Below, piece after piece: positions 52,441-59,611 of a stretch of DNA of 64,000 nucleotides; position 1 is the stretch's first letter, and each line of letters opens with the position of its first letter. The stretch covers positions 69,794 through 133,793 of the forward strand of contig NZ_QUEP01000009.1 in the NCBI RefSeq assembly GCF_003478035.1. Direction: 5' to 3'. This DNA comes from Clostridium sp. OF03-18AA. Lineage in GTDB: Bacteria; Bacillota; Clostridia; Lachnospirales; Lachnospiraceae. The translations under genes and the position numbers were made by a program. The notes beneath the pieces are model-generated. The model was not told the DNA's origin and searched no databases. It saw only the letters and a list, made by a program, of their open reading frames with translations.

Positions 52441-52614
52441 ATGAGATTTGGCAGAGACGACTTCCCGGCAATCCCGGGCGGTGCAAACGGATAAATGGTC
52501 TTTCTGATCAATGAACCTCATGGGCAGAAAATTTCGGAATGGAAGATTCCATATGACACAGTTATGATCACAGATCCTGTTAATTCAGAAACGGAGAAAA
52601 AGTATGAAAAATAA
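52441..52614 (+). pseudogene. Short reading frame split by one in-frame stop (17 + 39 codons)
   Basis: ATG 52441 follows GGAGGATGCAC, an excellent ribosome site, and encodes 17 residues (MRFGRDDFPAIPGGANG) before TAA. The very next codon is ATG (52495) in the same frame and runs 39 residues (ending NSETEKKYEK) to 52614, overlapping the next gene's start. It could be a small gene broken by a nonsense change, or two coupled micropeptides. No homologue recognised. The rest of the 52159-52603 gap contains only the yitT promoter. Confidence 0.35.
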
Positions 52615-53395
52615 AAAGAAGATCCTGGCGGCTGCAGGAATTCTGGTGCTTGCGGGAGTTGCCGCAGTGTGTTATATCCAGAATAGAGATAAAAAGGAGG
52701 CAGTATCTATCGGAATCATCGGCGGAGCAGACGGACCAACGAAGATCTTTCTGGCCGGGAAAATCGGTTCTCCTGACGAAGAAACAAAAGCGGCTGTTTT
52801 GGACCTTGAAACCGCGAAAAAGCAGTCCTATGGGGATGTCGTGGAACTTGACTATGTGAGCAAAGACAAAATCTCTTTGCATGGTTCCTTCGGATACATT
52901 TCATTTAATATCAATAGTTCCGATGACCCTGCGACGCTGGAGCCGGCTGCAGCCTACACGTTGGAGGAAGCGGGACCGATCGTAACCCAGGGCGATGATT
53001 ACACGGAGGTTGTCGGAGATGCGGATGGCTGCGTGGTGGCACCGAAAGCATACACGAAGGAAAAGAACCCGATGTACCTTTACTCTGACACTTATGGGGA
53101 TGTGACGGAACTTCCGGAAGAAGTCTGCAAAGTGTTCAGGGAAGATAAGGAAAAAGGTGCTTTCAAGGATGCATATCTGGCGGATGACCGGTTAAATGAG
53201 ATGGCTGCGGATCTTTATAAGGAATACGGCAGCAGGCTGCTGTACGGTCCGGTGGAAATCCCGGAGTACGACAGTGAAGTTTACGGATTTCTGGCAGCCG
53301 ACGGCGATAACCTGGAAGATATCTGGTACGGGATCTGGCATGCACCGTTAGAGAACCAGACATTCCCGATCACAAAAATGCCGCTGTTCAAATAA
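52604..53395 (+). CDS. Membrane-anchored/secreted protein with GIIGGADGPT motif
   Basis: A 263-residue protein with a hydrophobic N-terminal anchor or signal (about 7-25) and no lipobox of standard form. Residues 36-52 read IGIIGGADGPTKIFLAG, a near copy of the signature loop of Na+-translocating decarboxylase beta subunits (OadB/GcdB), although those are 9-11-helix membrane proteins and this one is otherwise soluble. The rest is acidic and unfamiliar, with a Tyr/Asp-rich C-terminal half (YSDTYGDVTELPEE, YGIWHAPLENQTFP). GGAG precedes ATG 52604. Function unknown; automated pipelines may mislabel it as a decarboxylase subunit. Confidence 0.75.
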   Translation: MKNKKKILAAAGILVLAGVAAVCYIQNRDKKEAVSIGIIGGADGPTKIFLAGKIGSPDEETKAAVLDLETAKKQSYGDVVELDYVSKDKISLHGSFGYISFNINSSDDPATLEPAAAYTLEEAGPIVTQGDDYTEVVGDADGCVVAPKAYTKEKNPMYLYSDTYGDVTELPEEVCKVFREDKEKGAFKDAYLADDRLNEMAADLYKEYGSRLLYGPVEIPEYDSEVYGFLAADGDNLEDIWYGIWHAPLENQTFPITKMPLFK

Positions 53396-53469
53396 GCAGA
53401 TGAATACGATTTAGTGAAATCAGGGAAGAAATTTGCAGATAGTTCACTGTCACCGGGGGATTTCGCAAC

Positions 53470-53498
53470 TTGACAAAATGCCCCCGTCCATGTATACT
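53470..53498 (+). promoter_or_regulatory. Promoter of the SRP RNA
   Basis: TTGACA (53470-53475), 17-nt spacer, TATACT (53493-53498), a near-consensus strong promoter just before the RNA. Confidence 0.85.
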
Positions 53499-53503
53499 TA
53501 ACT

Positions 53504-53740
53504 GGTCCGCACAGCCGGGGAGATAGCGGTGCCCTGTACCTGCAATCCGCTACAGCAGGGGTGATGTTCTGCCGCGGGTACTTCCTTGTGAAGCTGCCCC
53601 TGGTAAGCGGCGCTGACGTTTTGGTCTCGCGCAATGGGACTCTCTGAACCATGTCAGGGCAGGAATGCAGCAGCATTAAGGAGAACCTTCCATGTGCCGC
53701 GAGGGAGCCGGGACCGAGCTGGCTGCCAGGGTAACGTTTA
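53504..53740 (+). ncRNA. ffs: Signal recognition particle RNA, large bacterial type
   Basis: A scaffold RNA of the SRP that targets membrane proteins with Ffh. It is the Gram-positive long form with an Alu-like domain: CCGGGGAGATAGCGGTGCCC and CTGCAATCCGCTACAGCAGGGG at the 5' end, and the Ffh-binding helix 8 region ATGTCAGGGCAGGAATGC, AGCAGCATTAAGGAGAACC, CATGTGCCGCGAGGGAGCCGGG towards the 3' end. Ends are approximate; no T-run terminator is seen, so the 3' end is probably processed. Confidence 0.93.
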
Positions 53741-53799
53741 TGAGACGTATTCAAAGCAGAGCGTGCGGATAAAAAAGAAATCTTAAGAGGTGACAGTGA

Positions 53800-55296
53800 A
53801 TGAGAAAGAAATTTCTGCTATTGCTGGCGCTTCTTTTTTTATTGGCCGGGGTGATCTTTGTCCTGCCCGCAGTGCGGGATCATGTTCCGGATCAAACAAA
53901 AGAGAGTGCCGCGGAAGAGACAGAACCGTCAACAACCGAGTCGGAACCGCCGACAGAGACGGAAACGGAATCGGAGACTGGGACAGAAACCGAGGAGCCG
54001 ACCGAAGAGGAGACGGAAGGTCCCGGAGATCCGGTGGACCGGGAAAAGATCGAGACGCATCTGATCATCGCGTCTGACACCCACTACATGTCACCGTCGT
54101 TGACGGATTATGGCGTAGCATTTGACCAGCTTGTAAACAGCAGTGATGGAAAAGTGATCCGCTATCAGCCACAGTTATGGCAGGCGTTTGAATCGGAAGT
54201 TCTTGAGGCACATCCGGATGCCCTGATCCTGAGCGGCGACCTGAGTTTAAATGGAGAAAAGGCAAACCACCTGGAATTTGCGGAAAAACTCCGGAAGATC
54301 AAAGACGCAGGGATCCCGGTCTATGTGATCCCCGGAAATCACGATATCAACAAGCCGAATGCCGGAGAATACTTCGGGGATCAGAGAACGGATGTGGAAA
54401 GCGTGACGTCGGAAGAATTCCGGGAGATTTACGGAGATTTCGGATACAATGAGGCAAAGAGCGAAGCACCGGATTCCCTGAGTTATCTGGTGGAACTGAA
54501 TGATACCACCTGGTTCATGATGCTTGATACGACGGTCTGCGAGCCGGAAAATGAGGTGTACGGTGAGATTAAAGAGGGAACGCTGGAATGGATGGAAGAA
54601 TGCCTGAAAGAGGCGTATGCCGAAGGAATCACCGTGATCCCGGTTGGACACCACAATCTCCAGCGCCTGAGCCGTGTCTATGTGGAGGAATGCGTGATCG
54701 AGAACTGTGACGAGGTCCGGGAACTCTTTGAACGTTATCTGACGCCTGTGTACTTCAGCGGCCATCTCCACACGCAGAAGGTCATGAAACACCTGACAGA
54801 GCCGGGAATGGGCTCAGACACTTACGGAATCTGGGAGATCGTGAGCAATTCCCTGATCCTGCCGCCATGTCAGTACGGGACTGTAACGTTAAACACGGAC
54901 GGCAGCATCGATTATCTCGCAAAGACCGTGGATGTTTCCACCTGGGCGGCCGCAAACGGGGAGACGGATCCGAACCTTCTTGAGTTCTCAGCCTATGCAG
55001 CGGATTATCTGCAGACGGTCATCAAGAATCAGATCTTTAAAACCCTGGAGGATGTGCCGAAAGAATTAAAAGAAGTTATGGCGGACTTTTATACGGATAT
55101 CTACAAGGATTACTATGCCGGAGTGCCGATCAGTTATTCGGAGAAGAAAAACGAGTTCGGATACGGCCTCTGGGTCCGCTACATGGATCCGAGCGTTGAG
55201 TTCCGCCAGCTCGACGGAATGATGCGCGACACGATGTCGGCAAATAACCATGCCGAGATCCCGAATCCGGTCCGTTTGAAACGCCCGGAACAATAA
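53800..55296 (+). CDS. Secreted/membrane-anchored metallophosphoesterase
   Basis: A 498-residue calcineurin-like phosphoesterase. Signal or anchor helix (about 4-24), then a Glu/Thr-rich linker (about 35-80), then the catalytic domain with SDTHYMSPS (D93, H95), LSGDLSLNGEKANH, IPGNHDINKP, VGHHNLQ and FSGHLHTQ. The C-terminal 150 residues are a separate helical region. It acts outside the membrane, probably on nucleotides or cell-wall phosphodiesters; substrate unknown. GAGGTGA precedes ATG 53800. It lies between SRP RNA and pfkA. Confidence 0.9.
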   Translation: MRKKFLLLLALLFLLAGVIFVLPAVRDHVPDQTKESAAEETEPSTTESEPPTETETESETGTETEEPTEEETEGPGDPVDREKIETHLIIASDTHYMSPSLTDYGVAFDQLVNSSDGKVIRYQPQLWQAFESEVLEAHPDALILSGDLSLNGEKANHLEFAEKLRKIKDAGIPVYVIPGNHDINKPNAGEYFGDQRTDVESVTSEEFREIYGDFGYNEAKSEAPDSLSYLVELNDTTWFMMLDTTVCEPENEVYGEIKEGTLEWMEECLKEAYAEGITVIPVGHHNLQRLSRVYVEECVIENCDEVRELFERYLTPVYFSGHLHTQKVMKHLTEPGMGSDTYGIWEIVSNSLILPPCQYGTVTLNTDGSIDYLAKTVDVSTWAAANGETDPNLLEFSAYAADYLQTVIKNQIFKTLEDVPKELKEVMADFYTDIYKDYYAGVPISYSEKKNEFGYGLWVRYMDPSVEFRQLDGMMRDTMSANNHAEIPNPVRLKRPEQ

Positions 55297-55357
55297 AAAA
55301 GAGAGGACGCACCGTCTGCCGGTCTGCATGAGGACCTTATTTTTGTCCATAATATGT

Positions 55358-55498
55358 GTTACAGTACACGGACACTCTATGCCCGCGCACTGTAACACGA
55401 TTTTGCCGATGCTTCGCATTCCGAATCGGCAAAATCTGCTGCCACAACTGTATTGTACGGAATTTTCAGTTCAGAAAATTCCTACCGTGTACAGTAAC
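55358..55498. mobile_element. 141-bp palindromic element of a second family
   Basis: Terminal inverted repeats GTTACAGTACACGG (55358-55371) and CCGTGTACAGTAAC (55485-55498), one mismatch. Internal hairpins: GATTTTGCCGAT/ATCGGCAAAATC and GGAATTTTC/GAAAATTCC, plus an inner arm TGCCCGCGCACTGTAAC. Flanks TAATATGT (55350-55357) and TAATATGC (55499-55506) are an 8-bp duplication with one mismatch. It resembles the 133-bp family in termini (GTWACWGT) and layout, but differs in sequence. Non-coding, between the phosphoesterase and pfkA. Confidence 0.85.
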
Positions 55499-55508
55499 TA
55501 ATATGCCT

Positions 55509-55554
55509 AGAAAAGAGAGAGGAGACAAGTTTTTCTTGCCCGTCTCTTTTCTTT
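55509..55554 (+). terminator. Terminator before pfkA
   Basis: AGAAAAGAGA (55509-55518) pairs with TCTCTTTTCT (55543-55552), with an inner CAAG/CTTG pair around TTTTT. It ends the upstream transcript and overlaps the pfkA promoter. Confidence 0.65.
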
Positions 55555-55564
55555 GTATTATAAT
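55536..55564 (+). promoter_or_regulatory. Promoter of pfkA-dnaX
   Basis: TTGCCC (55536-55541), 17-nt spacer, TATAAT (55559-55564), 61 nt before the pfkA start. The -35 lies in the 3' arm of the terminator. Confidence 0.65.
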
Positions 55565-55624
55565 CTTATCTTGGATACATGCATTCACATTTCGACTGAA
55601 AGAAATCGGAGAAAGGACAAGACG

Positions 55625-56707
55625 ATGAAGAGAGTTGGATTCCTTACGAGCGGCGGCGACTGCCAGGCATTAAACGCAACGATGCGCGGAGTCGCAAAAG
55701 GTCTGTATCAGATCTACAAAGATGAAGTGGAAATTATCGGATTTGAAGATGGATATAAAGGTCTGATGTATGCAAATTATCAGATGATGAAACAATCAGA
55801 TTTTTCAGGCGTCCTCACAAAAGGCGGAACGATGCTCGGCACTTCCAGACAGCCGTTCAAGCTGATGCGTGTACCGGACGAGAACGGACTCGACAAGGTG
55901 GAGCTCATGAAGCACACCTACTATAAATTGAAGTTGGACGCTTTAGTCGTCCTCGGCGGAAACGGAAGCCAGAAAACGGCAAATCTCTTAAGCCAGGAAG
56001 GACTCAACGTGATCGGACTTCCGAAGACCATCGATAACGATCTCTGGGGAACGGATATGACGTTCGGATTCCAGAGCGCTGTGGATATCGCGACGAATGC
56101 GATCGACTGTATCCACACGACCGCGTCCTCCCACGGACGTGTCTTCATCGTGGAAATCATGGGACATAAAGTCGGCTGGCTCACACTTCATGCAGGCATC
56201 GCCGGCGGAGCGGATATCATCCTGATCCCGGAGATCCCGTATGACTTAAATAAAGTCGTAAAGAAGATCAAAGAGCGGACGAAGAACGGAAGCCGTTTCT
56301 CGATCCTTGCGGTGGCTGAGGGTGCGATCTCAAAAGAACAGGCAGCTCTTTCCAAGAAGGAGTATAAGAAGTATCTGGAGGAACGCGCAACGAAATACCA
56401 GTCCGTCGCGTATGAGATCGGCGCGAAGATCCAGGAGATGACAGGACAGGAGATCCGTGTGACCGTTCCGGGCCATATGCAGCGCGGCGGCACTCCGGTC
56501 CCGTATGACCGCGTTCTCTCCACAAGGATCGGCGCTCATGCCGCCGACATGATCAAAAATAATGAATTCGGCAAGCTGGTCGTTGTAAAAAACAATGTGA
56601 TCACGGATATCCCGCTGGCAGAATCTGCCGGCAAACTGAAATATGTGGATCCGCAGTCCGATATTGTAAAAGAAGCGAAGCTTATCGGAATCAGTTTCGG
56701 AGACTGA
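55625..56707 (+). CDS. pfkA: 6-Phosphofructokinase, Gly-Lys variant
   Basis: A 360-residue phosphofructokinase. SGGDCQALNA is the phosphate loop, GGTMLGTSR and PKTIDNDLWGTD (catalytic Asp137) the active site, EIMGHKVGWL and PGHMQRGGTP the sugar-phosphate site. At the phosphoryl-donor positions it has Gly114 (GGNGS) and Lys134 (LPKTIDND). ATP enzymes of the classic type have Gly-Gly and PPi enzymes Asp-Lys, so this is the group III Gly-Lys type, usually ATP-using. GAAAGGAC precedes ATG 55625. dnaX follows after 6 nt. Confidence 0.95.
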   Translation: MKRVGFLTSGGDCQALNATMRGVAKGLYQIYKDEVEIIGFEDGYKGLMYANYQMMKQSDFSGVLTKGGTMLGTSRQPFKLMRVPDENGLDKVELMKHTYYKLKLDALVVLGGNGSQKTANLLSQEGLNVIGLPKTIDNDLWGTDMTFGFQSAVDIATNAIDCIHTTASSHGRVFIVEIMGHKVGWLTLHAGIAGGADIILIPEIPYDLNKVVKKIKERTKNGSRFSILAVAEGAISKEQAALSKKEYKKYLEERATKYQSVAYEIGAKIQEMTGQEIRVTVPGHMQRGGTPVPYDRVLSTRIGAHAADMIKNNEFGKLVVVKNNVITDIPLAESAGKLKYVDPQSDIVKEAKLIGISFGD

Positions 56708-56713
56708 TAGAAC

Positions 56714-58441
56714 ATGTCATATCAAGCGTTATACAGGAAATGGCGTCCGCAGGTCTTTGCGGATGTAAAAGGCCAGGACCATATCGTTAAAACTTTACAG
56801 AATCAGATCGGTTCCGGCAGGATCGGGCACGCGTATCTGTTCTGCGGAACCCGCGGAACCGGTAAGACAACGGTGGCGAAGATCCTGGCCAGGGCGGTAA
56901 ACTGTGAACATCCGGTGGACGGAAGTCCCTGTGGAGAATGCCCGAGCTGCAGGCAGATCGCGGCGGGAACCTCGTTAAACGTGGTGGAGATCGATGCTGC
57001 GTCCAACAATGGCGTTGAGAACATCCGTGAGATCCGTGAGCAGGTCCAGTACCCGCCGACGGAGGGAAAATATCGCGTATACATCATCGATGAGGTTCAT
57101 ATGCTCTCAACAGGCGCGTTCAACGCCCTGTTAAAGACACTGGAGGAGCCGCCGTCCTATGTAATCTTTATCCTGGCGACCACAGAGGTCCACAAGATCC
57201 CGATCACGGTGCTTTCCAGATGCCAGCGGTATGATTTCCGGCGCATTACGCTGGACACGATCACGGCCCGGTTAAAAGAACTTACGGAAGCGGAAAACAT
57301 GCCGGTGGAGGATAAAGCGCTCCGCTATGTGGCAAAAGCCGGAGACGGCTCCATGCGAGACGCTCTAAGTCTCCTGGACCAGTGCGCGGCGTTCCACTTC
57401 GGCGAGACGCTGACGTATGAACATGTGCTGGATGTCCTCGGCGCTGTCGACAACAGCGTATTCCGGGATCTGTTCCATGCGATCCGGGAGAACCGGACGA
57501 AGGACTGTATCCTGAAGCTTGAGGAGATGGTAGTCCAGGGCCGGGAACTTTCCCAGTTTGTCGTGGATTTCATCTGGTTTCTCCGAAATCTGCTCCTGTT
57601 AAAGACGGCGGATGATGCGGAAGACCTTCTGGATATGTCGGAGGACAATCTGGCACAGATGCGGGAAGACGCGGCGCTTGTGGACGAGAATACTCTGATG
57701 AGATATATCCGCGTGTTCTCGGAGCTCTCCAACCAGATCCGTTTCGCAAACCAGAAACGCGTGCTCATCGAGCTTGCATTCATCAAGCTCACCAAGCCGG
57801 AGATGGAGCAGAACATGGATTCCATCCTGGAGCGCCTGGAAAAGCTGGAGCGCATGGTGGAGGAAGGGATCCCTGCGATGCCCGCAGGCGGCTATGTTCC
57901 CGCGCAGAATGCCGGGATCGCCGGTGATCCGATGATGGGAGCCGCGCAGATTTCACCGCAGATGTATGCACAGCCTGTTTACGACGGTGCCGGAGCACCG
58001 GGAAATGGCGCGGGACTGGCAGGTCAGCCAGCGCAGAATCCGGCGGGAATGCAGAATCCCCCGGCTTCCGGTCAGACTTATGAGCCGAGGACTGTATCAC
58101 TGCCGAAAGCCCAGCTGGAGGATCTCAACATGATCCGGAATGAGTGGGGCAAGATCGTCCGCGACATGGGTATGTCCATCCGCCCGAGTTTCCGGGAAAC
58201 TGTAGTGGAACCGGCGGGCGACAGCTGTCTCTGCATCGTGTTCAATGATCCGATGAATTTTGCCATCGGAAGCCGTCCGAGCGTCCTCGGTGATCTGGAA
58301 AGGTATGTGGAGCAGAAATACGGAAAATCCCTGTATTTTAAATCCCGCATGCGGGAAAACGGGGAACGGATGGATACCCGCTATATCAGCGATGATGAGC
58401 TGAGAGAAAACATCCATATGGATATTACAATCGAAGATTAG
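56714..58441 (+). CDS. dnaX: DNA polymerase III subunits gamma/tau
   Basis: Clamp-loader ATPase, 575 residues. It has YRKWRPQVFADVKGQDHIVKTL at the start, Walker A GTRGTGKT, a zinc module (C...CGECPSC), Walker B VYIIDEVHML, SRC-type sensor LSRCQRYDF, then domain III and a Pro/Gly/Ala/Met-rich linker (about 395-455) before a tau C-terminal domain. No obvious A-rich frameshift site was found, so a gamma form is not supported. Upstream of ybaB and recR as usual. Confidence 0.97.
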   Translation: MSYQALYRKWRPQVFADVKGQDHIVKTLQNQIGSGRIGHAYLFCGTRGTGKTTVAKILARAVNCEHPVDGSPCGECPSCRQIAAGTSLNVVEIDAASNNGVENIREIREQVQYPPTEGKYRVYIIDEVHMLSTGAFNALLKTLEEPPSYVIFILATTEVHKIPITVLSRCQRYDFRRITLDTITARLKELTEAENMPVEDKALRYVAKAGDGSMRDALSLLDQCAAFHFGETLTYEHVLDVLGAVDNSVFRDLFHAIRENRTKDCILKLEEMVVQGRELSQFVVDFIWFLRNLLLLKTADDAEDLLDMSEDNLAQMREDAALVDENTLMRYIRVFSELSNQIRFANQKRVLIELAFIKLTKPEMEQNMDSILERLEKLERMVEEGIPAMPAGGYVPAQNAGIAGDPMMGAAQISPQMYAQPVYDGAGAPGNGAGLAGQPAQNPAGMQNPPASGQTYEPRTVSLPKAQLEDLNMIRNEWGKIVRDMGMSIRPSFRETVVEPAGDSCLCIVFNDPMNFAIGSRPSVLGDLERYVEQKYGKSLYFKSRMRENGERMDTRYISDDELRENIHMDITIED

Positions 58442-58542
58442 CCGCAGTGATAAAAGCTGCGATTAATATAAACACAGATTCAACTTGAAACCTGTGAATC
58501 GGTCATACCTATATGGGCAATGTCCGGTCAGCGTTGACGGAA

Positions 58543-58566
58543 GGACTCAAAAAGCTTTTTTGAGCC
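58543..58566. terminator. Hairpin between dnaX and ybaB
   Basis: GGACTCAAAAAGC pairs with GCTTTTTTGAGCC around a HindIII-like AAGCTT centre. It may act as a partial terminator in the 170-nt gap between dnaX and ybaB. Confidence 0.5.
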
Positions 58567-58612
58567 TGAACATCATTTATAAAAAACTAAGAATATCAGG
58601 AGGAAGTACACC

Positions 58613-58963
58613 ATGGCAAGACGTGGCGGTTTTCCGGGCGGTATGCCCGGCAATATGACAAATCTTATGAAACAGGCGCAGAGAATGCAGCGCCAGATGG
58701 AAGAGAAGACAAAAGAGCTTGAGGAGAAGCAGTACACAGCAACAGCAGGCGGTGGAGCTGTATCCGTTACCGTATCCGGCAAGAAGGAAGTTGTCGCTGT
58801 AAAGATCTCCCCGGAGGCAGTAGATCCGGATGATGTTGAGATGCTCGAGGATCTTATCGTTGCTGCGACAAATGAGGCGTTCCACCAGATGGAGGCTGAG
58901 TCCAGCGCAGTGATGTCCGAGCTCACAGGCGGTCTCGGAAACCTGGGAGGACTTTCCTTCTAA
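58613..58963 (+). CDS. ybaB: YbaB/EbfC family nucleoid-associated protein
   Basis: A 116-residue DNA-binding protein. The N-terminus is Gly/Arg-rich (ARRGGFPGGMPGNMTNLMKQAQRMQRQMEE), then YTATAGGGAVSVTVSGKKEV and the C-terminal LIVAATNEAFHQMEAESSAVMSELTGGL. It binds DNA as a dimer and is encoded next to dnaX and recR in most bacteria. AGGAGG lies about 10 nt before ATG 58613. Confidence 0.95.
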   Translation: MARRGGFPGGMPGNMTNLMKQAQRMQRQMEEKTKELEEKQYTATAGGGAVSVTVSGKKEVVAVKISPEAVDPDDVEMLEDLIVAATNEAFHQMEAESSAVMSELTGGLGNLGGLSF

Positions 58964-58966
58964 ATT

Positions 58967-59566
58967 ATGGATTACTACAGCAGTCAGATATCAAAATTGA
59001 TAGAGGAGCTGTCGAAACTGCCGGGAATCGGAAATAAGACGGCCCAGCGTCTGGCATTCCACATCATCAACATGCCGGAGGAACAGGTGGAACGGCTCTC
59101 GAACTCGATCCGGGATGCGAAACACAATGTTCATTACTGCAAGGAGTGCTTCACCCTGACGGACCAGGAACTCTGCCCGATCTGCCGGAGCCAGACCAGA
59201 GACCACAGCGTGATCATGGTCGTGGAGAACCCGCGTGATCTGGCGGCATACGAAAAAACGGGAAAATTCGACGGGGTGTACCATGTGCTCCACGGCGCGA
59301 TCTCCCCGATGCTTGGGATCGGACCGGGAGATATCAAATTAAAAGAGCTGATGACGCGTCTTCAGACGGAAGAAGTGAAGGAAGTCATTATCGCCACAAA
59401 CTCAAGTCTTGAGGGCGAGACGACGGCAATGTACATAAGCAAACTGATCAAGCCGACAGGGATCAAGGTGACGAGGATCGCCAGCGGTGTTCCGGTCGGC
59501 GGAGATCTGGAATATATTGATGAAGTCACACTTCTCCGGGCGTTGGAAGGCCGGGTGGAATTATAA
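58967..59566 (+). CDS. recR: Recombination mediator RecR
   Basis: A 199-residue RecFOR pathway protein. Helix-hairpin-helix [16 protein letters not shown] near the N-terminus, a four-cysteine zinc site (YCKECF...CPICRS), and a Toprim domain ([27 protein letters not shown]). It begins 3 nt after ybaB; the GGGAGG in the end of ybaB is about 17 nt upstream, so coupling to ybaB translation is likely. Confidence 0.97.
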   Translation: MDYYSSQISKLIEELSKLPGIGNKTAQRLAFHIINMPEEQVERLSNSIRDAKHNVHYCKECFTLTDQELCPICRSQTRDHSVIMVVENPRDLAAYEKTGKFDGVYHVLHGAISPMLGIGPGDIKLKELMTRLQTEEVKEVIIATNSSLEGETTAMYISKLIKPTGIKVTRIASGVPVGGDLEYIDEVTLLRALEGRVEL

Positions 59567-59611
59567 AACCGGCAGCAGATGGCTGTTCCGGTTTCAGGAG
59601 ATGCGAAAGAA

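Noticed and set aside
56714..58441. Programmed frameshift for a gamma subunit in dnaX
   Set aside because: I saw no A-rich slippery heptamer with a downstream stem at the expected place.
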